Positions 6,970 to 12,594 of a stretch of 12,594 nt of DNA are shown in pieces; position 1 is the stretch's first letter, and every line of letters starts with the position of its first letter. A model generated the notes under the pieces. It saw only the letters and a list, made by a program, of their open reading frames with translations, was not told the origin of the DNA and did not search any database. The DNA is from Gammaproteobacteria bacterium. Its GTDB lineage: Bacteria > Pseudomonadota > Gammaproteobacteria > GRL18. The DNA lies in assembly GCA_027076245.1 (NCBI GenBank), contig JALTKC010000422.1:1-12594 (forward strand), given 5' to 3'. The translations under genes and the position numbers were made by a program.

Positions 6970-7248
6970 TTAACCGCCAACAGAGGCTTTAACAGCATCA
7001 GCAAACGGATTCGCAAATACAAACCACATTGCCATACCCAGAACGATCATTGGAAATGCTTCCATCAGACCACCAGTAAACAGCATCTGACCCATTAACT
7101 GAGGACGCATTTCAGGTTGACGGGCAATACCTTCCAGGAATTTGGAACAGATTAAGCCCCAACCCAGTGCTGAACCCAGACCGGCCGCAGCCAGAATAAT
7201 ACCTACTGCGATTGCTGTGTAACCATAAACTAAAGCCATTGCTTCCAT
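6970..7248 (-). CDS. atpE: F1Fo ATP synthase subunit c (rotor ring proteolipid)
   Basis: Subunit c forms the membrane ring that turns as ions pass. It has 92 residues, longer than the 79 of E. coli, mainly at the C-terminus (NPFADAVKASVGG). Two transmembrane helices (about 8-33 and 52-80) flank the polar loop FLEGIARQPEM with the invariant Arg43-Gln44-Pro45. The ion-binding carboxylate is Glu63 (GLMEAFPM), where E. coli has Asp61. The residue aligned with the sodium-binding Gln32 of Ilyobacter is Trp30, and no Ser or Thr follows Glu63, so proton coupling is the better inference. A strong AGGAG site lies just before the ATG, preceded by an unstructured A/U-rich leader, which fits the need for about ten copies of c per enzyme. 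Confidence 0.98.
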   Translation of the reverse strand: MEAMALVYGYTAIAVGIILAAAGLGSALGWGLICSKFLEGIARQPEMRPQLMGQMLFTGGLMEAFPMIVLGMAMWFVFANPFADAVKASVGG

Positions 7249-7316
7249 TAGTTTCTCCTAAGTTTTAAAGTTTAAATGTTTAAAGTTTTTGAATTCGTTA
7301 TAACGTGTGTTTTAGT
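7249..7316 (-). promoter_or_regulatory. A/U-rich translation-initiation leader of atpE with a repeated decamer
   Basis: This 68-base spacer is almost free of G and C apart from the AGGAG site. On the minus strand AAACTTTAAA occurs twice (7264-7273 and 7279-7288, 15 bases apart). In E. coli the atpE leader is a known A/U-rich translational enhancer that raises c-subunit synthesis. By analogy this region may do the same; the repeat itself may be incidental. Confidence 0.4.
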
Positions 7317-8132
7317 TTAATGCTCTTCCATATCCTGATGCGCCATGCCCAGGTACACAATGGTAAGCAGCATAAAGATAAAGGCCTGTAGAGTAATAAC
7401 CAGAATATGGAAAATTGCCCAGACGGTGCCCAGTGCCACCTGCGGTAAGAGTCCAAGTAGAGACGCTCCGCCTAAAAGTGCAATCAGCAGAAAGATCAGT
7501 TCTCCGGCAAACATGTTTCCGAATAAACGCAGACCCAGGCTGACGGGTTTGGCAATCTCTTCAATCGCAGTCATAATAATATTGACCGGTATTAAATATT
7601 TGCCAAAAGGGTGAAACAGGAACATTTTAAGGTAGCCAATCGGCCCCTTGATTTTAATATTATAGAAAATAATCAGGGCAAAAACGGACAGTGCCAGGGC
7701 AAAGGTGGTACTTAAATCAGTGGTCGGCACCACTTTCATATAATGGATACCCACCAGTTGACCCAGTGAGGGGAGTAAATCCACGGGAACCAGATCCATG
7801 GCATTCATAAGGAATACCCACATAAAGATGGTCAAGGCCAGGGGCCCGATCAGCGGATTGCTTCCAGGGAAAATATCTTTGATTTGCTGCTGAACGAATT
7901 CAACAATGGCTTCTAATACATTCTGACCGCCTGAGGGAGTGTCGGCAGTCATAGATTTGCCCATTTTCCAGGCAATGTACATCAGCACTCCGGCTAATAA
8001 CCAGCTGTAGAACAGGGTATCAAGGTTAAGCACCCAGAAACCCCCGTCACCAATGCTGTTATTTTGCAAGTGATGCTGAATATACTCGACGGCGCTTGGG
8101 CCGCTTGCTTCATTAGCAGTAGAGCTACTCAC
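7317..8132 (-). CDS. atpB: F1Fo ATP synthase subunit a, GTG start
   Basis: Subunit a is the stationary membrane channel that delivers protons to the c-ring. It has 271 residues, equal to E. coli. The essential arginine is Arg202 in SLGLRLFGNMFAGEL (Arg210 of E. coli), with Asn206 and Glu211 after it. His242 and Gln249 lie in the last helix, FHILVITLQAFIFMLLTIVYL. Five to six hydrophobic segments are visible, among them 39-56, 97-113, 140-157 and 210-230. The start is GTG at 8132-8130, supported by GGAG at 8141-8144 eight bases upstream. The only nearby ATG (ATGTAA) is out of frame and followed at once by a stop. The gene follows atpI by 66 bases. Confidence 0.97.
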   Translation of the reverse strand: MSSSTANEASGPSAVEYIQHHLQNNSIGDGGFWVLNLDTLFYSWLLAGVLMYIAWKMGKSMTADTPSGGQNVLEAIVEFVQQQIKDIFPGSNPLIGPLALTIFMWVFLMNAMDLVPVDLLPSLGQLVGIHYMKVVPTTDLSTTFALALSVFALIIFYNIKIKGPIGYLKMFLFHPFGKYLIPVNIIMTAIEEIAKPVSLGLRLFGNMFAGELIFLLIALLGGASLLGLLPQVALGTVWAIFHILVITLQAFIFMLLTIVYLGMAHQDMEEH

Positions 8133-8198
8133 AGTTACATCTCCAAGATTTTAATAAATTCTTTTCTGTCAGTCTGCTTCAGAACTTGTCTATATCGT

Positions 8199-8588
8199 TC
8201 AGGACTGATATCGGGTATCTACTTTATTGGCAACGAAACTGAACTGGGTTACAGCAAAACCAACCAGAACCGCCAGGGGATCCAGTTTTAAAACACCCAT
8301 TCCAATTGCCATCAGAACCAGAGTTAAAATAAACTTTTGCACCACACCGGCGTAGATTTCTATATAACCCTGCTGCTTCTCTTTAGAACCAGCTTCACCG
8401 GCGCGACTAATCCGCCAGGCCATTAACAGTGTGCCTGCCAGAGTAATACTGCCACCATATATTGCGGCAAAAAATCCATTTAAACTTTGAAATGTCAGGT
8501 AACTCAGAGCAATAATCAGAGTCAGTGCCAGCTGTATAATAAACAGTCTGCGTACCACTCGACGCATGACTACAGTTGCAAAACTCAT
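8199..8588 (-). CDS. atpI: ATP synthase-associated protein I (AtpI)
   Basis: Small membrane protein at the head of the operon. It is not a structural subunit; in other bacteria it has been linked to c-ring assembly and Mg uptake for the enzyme. The protein has 129 residues, close to the 126 of E. coli. It shows a basic N-terminus (VMRRVVRR) and four hydrophobic segments at about 15-33, 36-58, 82-100 and 104-121. The first pair is separated by NGFFAAIYGGS, a typical AtpI motif, and the basic loop SRAGEAGSKEKQQG joins the pairs. The ATG has only a modest AGG-containing ribosome-binding site, in keeping with low expression compared with the subunits. It is the first gene after the promoters at 8655-8813. 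Confidence 0.93.
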   Translation of the reverse strand: MSFATVVMRRVVRRLFIIQLALTLIIALSYLTFQSLNGFFAAIYGGSITLAGTLLMAWRISRAGEAGSKEKQQGYIEIYAGVVQKFILTLVLMAIGMGVLKLDPLAVLVGFAVTQFSFVANKVDTRYQS

Positions 8589-8654
8589 TTTTCTTTACCT
8601 GCCTGTTTCGGGCTATTCAAGCATAGCCAGGTCGTATAACGTACAGTGCAGCGA

Positions 8655-8683
8655 ATTATAAAGTTAATATTGCCTTAGATCAA
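8655..8683 (-). promoter_or_regulatory. Main predicted atp operon promoter
   Basis: Reading the minus strand, the -35 element TTGATC (8683-8678) and the consensus -10 TATAAT (8660-8655) are separated by 17 bp. The start would be near 8648, leaving a leader of about 60 bases before atpI. This is the best sigma70 match in the window. The -35 element overlaps a CRP/FNR-like palindrome (8670-8683), listed separately. Confidence 0.7.
8670..8683. promoter_or_regulatory. Candidate CRP/FNR-family site overlapping the atp promoter
   Basis: Bases 8670-8683 read TTGCC-TTAG-ATCAA, matching the FNR/ANR consensus TTGAT-N4-ATCAA at 8 of 10 positions. The centre is near -28 from the predicted start, between -35 and -10, where a bound dimer would be expected to repress rather than activate. 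A chance match built on a -35 hexamer cannot be excluded. Confidence 0.3.
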
Positions 8684-8785
8684 TGAAATTAACGATATTC
8701 TAATATTTATCCCATTATAGGTATGAGTGAACACCGATTAATATTTCTTATTTTATAGTTTCAGGTATATTTAGTGTATTTTCAG

Positions 8786-8813
8786 ATTATAGTTGATAAA
8801 ACCGCTTTGTCAT
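8786..8813 (-). promoter_or_regulatory. Second predicted upstream promoter for the atp operon
   Basis: On the minus strand, ATGACA (8813-8808) and a perfect TATAAT (8791-8786) are 16 bp apart, shortly after the parB stop. Transcription would start near 8779 and give a leader of about 190 bases before atpI. No terminator hairpin follows parB, so read-through from the par genes into atp is also likely. Confidence 0.45.
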
Positions 8814-8832
8814 ATTGGATTAATCATTTTTT

Positions 8833-9738
8833 CTATTTTATATGGGCCAGTATGCCTTCCAGTTCATCAATACTATTATAGTGAATCACCATTTTACCAT
8901 TGCCTTTTTTACCGTGCTGAAAAATCACCCGCGCACCCAGCTTGTCAGTCAAATTCTTTTGTAAATTAATAATATTGGGATCGTCTTTCTTTTCCTGCTT
9001 TTCCCTGGGATTAAGAATTTTCTTAATCAGTCGTTCGGTTTCCCGAACAGACAGCCCTTTACTGACCACATGACGGGCCGTATAGCTTTGTTCTTCCCCT
9101 TTTAAAGCCAGCAGAGCACGGGCATGACCCATTTCCAGATCGCCGTTTTCCAGTAAGCGCCGGGTAGCCGGTTCCAGTTCCAGCAGACGTAACAGATTGG
9201 ATACAGAAGCACGGGAGCGGCCTACGGCATCGGCGGCCACCTGATGGGTCATATTAAATTCATCAATCAGCCGTTTCAGGGCATTGGCTTCTTCTATGGG
9301 ATTTAGCTCTTCACGCTGAATATTTTCAATCAGCGACATGGCAATAGCAGCACGGTCGGGTACATCACGGATCACGGCAGGAATTTCAGCCAGACCGGCC
9401 ATCTGAGAAGCACGCCAGCGGCGTTCACCGGCAATGATTTCATATTTTTGATCGCCGCTGCTGGTGGTATCACTCACCGGACGGATCACAATAGGCTGCA
9501 CGACCCCCTGAGCCTTAATGGAACTGGCCAGTTCCTCCAGCGCTTCGGGATGCATATCAATGCGCGGCTGGTAAACACCTGGCTGAATAAATTCCACCGG
9601 CACATTATGCAGTTCCCCGTCAGCCCGTGAATGCTGGCTGCTCTCTGCTGTATCGGTTTCGGATCGGCGGGCGGTTTTTACACTGCCGCCAAGCAATGCA
9701 TCCAGACCACGACCTAAACCACGTTTTTTTGCTGCCAC
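8833..9738 (-). CDS. parB: Chromosome-partitioning protein ParB, GTG start
   Basis: ParB is a CTP-dependent DNA clamp that loads at parS sites and spreads to form the centromere complex moved by ParA. It has 301 residues, a usual chromosomal length. The N-terminal KKRGLGRGLDALLGG is the ParA-interacting box. The CTP-binding region includes GERRWRA (104-110) and ENIQRE (138-143). A helix-turn-helix lies at about 166-186 (QVAADAVGRSRASVSNLLRLL), and a C-terminal dimerisation domain at about 250-301. The start is GTG at 9738-9736 with GAGGG (9748-9752) nine bases upstream; an in-frame stop just above rules out an earlier start. It follows parA by 126 bases, so it may also have its own promoter. 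Confidence 0.96.
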   Translation of the reverse strand: MAAKKRGLGRGLDALLGGSVKTARRSETDTAESSQHSRADGELHNVPVEFIQPGVYQPRIDMHPEALEELASSIKAQGVVQPIVIRPVSDTTSSGDQKYEIIAGERRWRASQMAGLAEIPAVIRDVPDRAAIAMSLIENIQREELNPIEEANALKRLIDEFNMTHQVAADAVGRSRASVSNLLRLLELEPATRRLLENGDLEMGHARALLALKGEEQSYTARHVVSKGLSVRETERLIKKILNPREKQEKKDDPNIINLQKNLTDKLGARVIFQHGKKGNGKMVIHYNSIDELEGILAHIK

Positions 9739-9799
9739 TAATACTAACCCTCACAAATCCTTAAGCTGGTTAATCCCTGAATATTTCGGAAGACTTACC

Positions 9800-9826
9800 A
9801 TTATAGAAAAATTGCCAAAATAACAA
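9800..9826 (-). promoter_or_regulatory. Weak candidate promoter for parB
   Basis: In the 126-base parA-parB spacer the minus strand has a perfect -10 TATAAT (9805-9800). The best -35, TTGTTA (9826-9821), gives a short 15-bp spacer. The T-rich spacer and the unusual gap make separate parB transcription possible but unproven. Confidence 0.3.
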
Positions 9827-9864
9827 AAGCACTTAATTTTTTCCTGTCTAACTGTATTCAGTCT

Positions 9865-10653
9865 TCAGGCTTCCTGTTGAGCGAGGCTTTCTTCCTCTTT
9901 GCGCAGCATCTCCCCAGCCAGAGCAAGGTAAGCCCTGGCACCTTTGGAAGCCCGATCATAACTGATCACCGGCATACCATGACTGGGCGCCTCGGCAAGA
10001 CGTACATTTCTGGGGATTATAGTGCGATAAACCTTGTCATCAAAATGCGACAGCAACTGGCGGGAGACTTCTATGGCCAGACGGTTGCGCGGATCAAACA
10101 TGGTTCTTAAAATGCCTTCAATTTCCAGCTCAGGGTTTAACGATTCCTTAATGCTTTCAATGGTATCACTGAGTGCCGTTAAACCTTCCAGGGCATAATA
10201 TTCACACTGCATAGGGATCATAATACCATTAGCTGCCACCATGGCATTAACCGTGAGCATATTCAGTGACGGCGGACAGTCAATAAAGACATAATCGTAA
10301 TCATCGGTAATTTCCTTAAAACGGTAGCTAAGCTGCCGCTCCCGGTCAAACTTGGTCATTAACTCTACTTCAGCCGCCGTTAAATCACCATTGCCGGCCA
10401 CCAGATCATAACCGGCTTCCGGTAGGGGTATTTTTACCTCATTTACCGAACTGCGGGATATTAATAAATCATAACCACTGTACTGTACATCATTTTTATC
10501 AATGCCGCTGCCGGTAGTGGCATTGCCCTGCGGATCCATATCCACCAGCAGCACTTTTCTTTTGGTAGCCGCCATGGATGCGGCCAGATTGATACTGGTA
10601 GTGGTTTTACCTACCCCGCCTTTCTGATTGGAAATGGCAATGATTTTCGCCAT
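9865..10653 (-). CDS. parA: Chromosome-partitioning ATPase ParA (Soj type)
   Basis: ParA is a Walker-type ATPase whose ATP-bound dimer coats the nucleoid and drives ParB-parS complexes apart. I place the start at the ATG 10653-10651 (262 residues, MAKIIAISNQ), because GAGG at 10663-10660 lies six bases before it. A TTG four codons upstream (10665-10663) would sit on that Shine-Dalgarno site and has none of its own. The deviant Walker A KGGVGKTTT begins at residue 11, with the signature lysine Lys11 and Lys16. Asp40 lies in VDMDPQGN, and the Walker B segment YDYVFIDCPPSLN ends around 119-131. The protein lacks an N-terminal DNA-binding extension, so it is a chromosomal Soj-like ParA rather than a plasmid P1-type one. 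Confidence 0.97.
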   Translation of the reverse strand: MAKIIAISNQKGGVGKTTTSINLAASMAATKRKVLLVDMDPQGNATTGSGIDKNDVQYSGYDLLISRSSVNEVKIPLPEAGYDLVAGNGDLTAAEVELMTKFDRERQLSYRFKEITDDYDYVFIDCPPSLNMLTVNAMVAANGIMIPMQCEYYALEGLTALSDTIESIKESLNPELEIEGILRTMFDPRNRLAIEVSRQLLSHFDDKVYRTIIPRNVRLAEAPSHGMPVISYDRASKGARAYLALAGEMLRKEEESLAQQEA

Positions 10654-10659
10654 GGTTTG

Positions 10660-10663
10660 CCTC
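10660..10663 (-). promoter_or_regulatory. Ribosome-binding site that decides the parA start
   Basis: GAGG on the minus strand lies six bases before the ATG at 10653. It overlaps the upstream in-frame TTG, making the TTG an unlikely start. Confidence 0.7.
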
Positions 10664-10710
10664 AATGGTTATTAATTTTAAAGTATATCAGACTTATAGA
10701 GCCCTGGGAG

Positions 10711-10729
10711 CGCGGGCATCTTGCCCGCG
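10711..10729. repeat. REP-like GC-rich palindrome between rsmG and parA
   Basis: CGCGGGCA (10711-10718) and TGCCCGCG (10722-10729) form an 8-bp perfect all-but-GC stem around a TCT loop, within the context GGGAG-CGCGGGCATCTTGCCCGCG-AAAAC. It begins 11 bases past the rsmG stop. The GC content contrasts sharply with the AT-rich flanks. No U-tract follows on either strand, so it is not a standard terminator. From memory, a very similar GGGAGCGCGGGCATCTTGCC-type sequence is widespread as a repetitive extragenic palindrome in bacterial genomes. Such elements are moved by REP-associated tyrosine transposases. Only one copy is visible here. Confidence 0.6.
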
Positions 10730-10739
10730 AAAACTTTGA

Positions 10740-11384
10740 TTATTGCATAACTATCTGAATTAAATGTCTCTGTACATTTAAGCCACTAATGGTCAGTGGA
10801 TGTATCTGCTCTATTCTAAAGCCTTCTGGCAGTTGTGCAATCTCCTGTTCCGGAAGCTGCCCTTTCATGGCCAGAAATTTGCCCTGCTTCGCACATAAGT
10901 GCCGGGTCAGGGTCAGCATATCGTCCAGAGAAGCAAAGGCACGGGAAATAATACGCTCAAACTTATCTCCTTCCTCTGCCTGATAGTCTTCCACCCTACT
11001 GTGCACCGCTGTGACATTGCTTAAACCCAGCTGAGCAATAACGGTCTGTAAAAAACGAATTTTTTTACTGCGGGCATCCAGCAGTACAAATTCAAGTTCC
11101 GGCAGACAGATGGCCAGCGGAATACCGGGAATACCGCCGCCGGTACCGACATCCAGCACTTTATGAATATCGTTTGGCTGCTGAAAAAAAGGCAGTATCA
11201 CCAGTGAGTCCAGCAAGTGCAGGTCAACCATTTTATGCACTTCCCGAATGGATGTCAGATTATAAACTTTATTCCATTTCTGCAATAAGCCAATAAAATT
11301 CAATAATTGCTGCTGTTGTGCCGCAGGAATATCCAGTGCCAGACGCTGGATACCGGATTGCAATTGTTGCTGCAGTGCTTCCAT
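10740..11384 (-). CDS. rsmG: 16S rRNA (guanine527-N7)-methyltransferase RsmG (GidB)
   Basis: RsmG uses S-adenosylmethionine to methylate N7 of G527 in the 530 loop of 16S rRNA; its loss gives low-level streptomycin resistance in other bacteria. It has 214 residues, against 207 in E. coli. The fold is recognisable from NKVYNLTSIRE (38-48), the SAM-binding loop VLDVGTGGGIPGIPLA (76-91), DARSKKIRFL (93-102) and the conserved SRAFASL (137-143). The N-terminus is rich in Gln and Leu. Its ATG overlaps the mnmG stop by one base (TAATG on the minus strand), a sign of translational coupling. The REP-like palindrome follows its stop. Confidence 0.97.
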   Translation of the reverse strand: MEALQQQLQSGIQRLALDIPAAQQQQLLNFIGLLQKWNKVYNLTSIREVHKMVDLHLLDSLVILPFFQQPNDIHKVLDVGTGGGIPGIPLAICLPELEFVLLDARSKKIRFLQTVIAQLGLSNVTAVHSRVEDYQAEEGDKFERIISRAFASLDDMLTLTRHLCAKQGKFLAMKGQLPEQEIAQLPEGFRIEQIHPLTISGLNVQRHLIQIVMQ

Positions 11385-12594
11385 TATGAATCCGCCGCCT
11401 TTTTAGCTGCTGATTTATGGGTTTTTAAAAACACCAGTAATAAGGATATGGCAGCCGGAGTAACACCGGGTATACGGCTGGCCTGGCCAATGGTCTGGGG
11501 CTGGTTTTTCTGCAGTTTTTCCCGTACTTCGGATGACAGGGAAGTAATTTTCATATAGTCAAAATCTTTCGGGATCGACTTATTTTCATAACGTTTATGT
11601 TTTTCAATTTCTTCCAGCTGACGTTTGATATAGCCAGCATACTTAGTCTGTATTTCTACCTGTTCGGCAGCCACCGGATCAGCCAGTTTCTCGCCGGCTA
11701 TATCCAGAGAGGTCAGTGAATCATAACTGACTTCCGGCCTTCTGAGCATATCGTATAAACTGGTGTCTTTATTCAGGGGCTTGCCCAGTACCCGAACCGC
11801 TTCCTGTTCACTAATGGCATCTGGACCAATGCGGGTGGTCTGCAGGCGTTTAATTTCATTATCCACCTGCTGCTGTTTTTTACTGAAAGCCTGCCAGCGT
11901 TGTTCATCCACCAGACCCAGTTTATAGCCGGTTTCAGTCAGGCGCATATCGGCATTATCTTCTCTGAGGATCAGCCGGTATTCTGCCCGCGAGGTAAACA
12001 TGCGGTACGGCTCCTGGGTACCCCGGGTGATCAGATCGTCAATCATAACGCCGATATAGGCTTCTTCCCGGCTGGGTGACCAGGGTTCTTTTTCCTGCAC
12101 CTGTAATGCGGCATTGGCACCGGCAATCAGACCCTGGGCGGCAGCTTCTTCATAACCGGTGGTACCGTTGATCTGACCGGCAAAAAACAGGCCGTTAATA
12201 AATTTGGTTTCCAGAGAGGATTTTAAGTCCCTGGGATCAAAAAAGTCGTATTCAATGGCATAACCCGGACGTACAATCCAGGCATTTTCAAAGCCTTTCA
12301 TGGAGCGGACAAAGGCTAACTGGATATCAAAGGGCAGGCTGGTGGATATGCCGTTGGGATACACTTCATGGGTGTCCAGACCTTCCGGCTCCACAAATAT
12401 CTGGTGTGAATCCTTGTCCGCAAAACGGTTGATTTTATCTTCAATGGAAGGACAATAGCGCGGACCAACCCCTTCAATCACCCCGGTAAACATAGGGGAG
12501 CGTTCAAAACCGGAACGGATAATATCATGAGTTTTTTCATTAGTATGGGTAATATAACAGCTGATCTGTCTGGGATGGTCTTCCGGTTTACCTA
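11384..12594 (-). CDS. mnmG: tRNA uridine-5-carboxymethylaminomethyl synthesis enzyme MnmG (GidA), C-terminal part (5' end outside window)
   Basis: MnmG is an FAD-dependent enzyme that works with the GTPase MnmE to add the (carboxymethyl)aminomethyl group to wobble U34 of certain tRNAs. The frame is open to the right edge, adding GKPEDHPRQISCYITHTNEK and onward before the first internal methionine at 12493, so about 402 C-terminal residues are present. The GidA signatures are intact: GPRYCPSIEDK with its conserved cysteine, and AGQINGTTGYEEAAAQG. Further markers are REDNADMRL and the C-terminal IGQASRIPGVTPAAISLLLV, which contributes to MnmE and tRNA binding. About 230 N-terminal residues with the FAD-binding GxGxxG fold are missing from the window. 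It overlaps rsmG by one base, the usual gidA-gidB pair. Confidence 0.98.
   Translation of the reverse strand, partial: GKPEDHPRQISCYITHTNEKTHDIIRSGFERSPMFTGVIEGVGPRYCPSIEDKINRFADKDSHQIFVEPEGLDTHEVYPNGISTSLPFDIQLAFVRSMKGFENAWIVRPGYAIEYDFFDPRDLKSSLETKFINGLFFAGQINGTTGYEEAAAQGLIAGANAALQVQEKEPWSPSREEAYIGVMIDDLITRGTQEPYRMFTSRAEYRLILREDNADMRLTETGYKLGLVDEQRWQAFSKKQQQVDNEIKRLQTTRIGPDAISEQEAVRVLGKPLNKDTSLYDMLRRPEVSYDSLTSLDIAGEKLADPVAAEQVEIQTKYAGYIKRQLEEIEKHKRYENKSIPKDFDYMKITSLSSEVREKLQKNQPQTIGQASRIPGVTPAAISLLLVFLKTHKSAAKKAADS

Noticed and set aside
8130..8140. Start-stop mini-ORF (ATGTAA) just before atpB
   Set aside because: The ATG directly abuts the GGAG site with no spacing, so it is unlikely to be used. 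The GTG eight bases further is correctly spaced and in frame with subunit a.
10654..10665. TTG start giving ParA four extra residues (MRQT)
   Set aside because: The TTG overlaps the GAGG ribosome-binding site of the ATG at 10653 and has no Shine-Dalgarno sequence of its own; MAKIIAISNQKGG is the usual family N-terminus.
1..12594. CRISPR array, insertion sequence, prophage, defence system, tRNA or rRNA
   Set aside because: Both strands were read for regularly spaced repeats, transposase or phage proteins and structured RNA genes; none was seen. Apart from the small gene at 1125-1397 the region is core genome.

Overview
The window is a conserved chromosomal block from a gammaproteobacterium. 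The proteins align closely with their Escherichia coli counterparts from memory. The gene order mnmG-rsmG-parA-parB-atpIBEFHAGDC-glmU is the origin-proximal arrangement seen in many non-enteric Gammaproteobacteria (Pseudomonas-like synteny). Base composition is moderate, with AT-rich spacers. The c-subunit sequence (a GSALGWGLICSKFLEG loop region and a glutamate as the ion-binding residue) suggests a methanotroph- or sulfur-oxidiser-like lineage rather than an enteric one, but this taxonomic guess is weak.

All large genes are on the minus strand, so transcription runs right to left. At the right edge is the 3' part of mnmG (tRNA wobble-uridine modification). It overlaps rsmG (16S rRNA G527 methyltransferase) by one base. 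A GC-rich REP-like palindrome lies between rsmG and parA. parA and parB (chromosome partitioning) follow. A 244-base spacer then carries two sigma70-like promoters for the complete nine-gene F1Fo ATP synthase operon: atpI, atpB (a), atpE (c), atpF (b), atpH (delta), atpA (alpha), atpG (gamma), atpD (beta), atpC (epsilon). Every catalytic motif expected of a working ATP synthase is present. At the left edge is the 5' two thirds of glmU (UDP-GlcNAc synthesis), also on the minus strand.

The one unfamiliar item lies between atpC and glmU. It is a plus-strand, AT-rich gene for a 90-residue predicted secreted protein with a duplicated S-x-x-L-x-x-Y-Y-x-E-F motif. It has a good promoter and two tandem operator-like palindromes 20 bp apart, at about -61.5 and -41.5 from the predicted transcription start. 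It shares an 18-bp perfect-stem, probably bidirectional terminator with the convergent atp operon. This small regulated gene inserted into a core locus is the best candidate for something undescribed. I see no CRISPR array, insertion sequence, phage gene, tRNA or rRNA. The rest is ordinary core genome.
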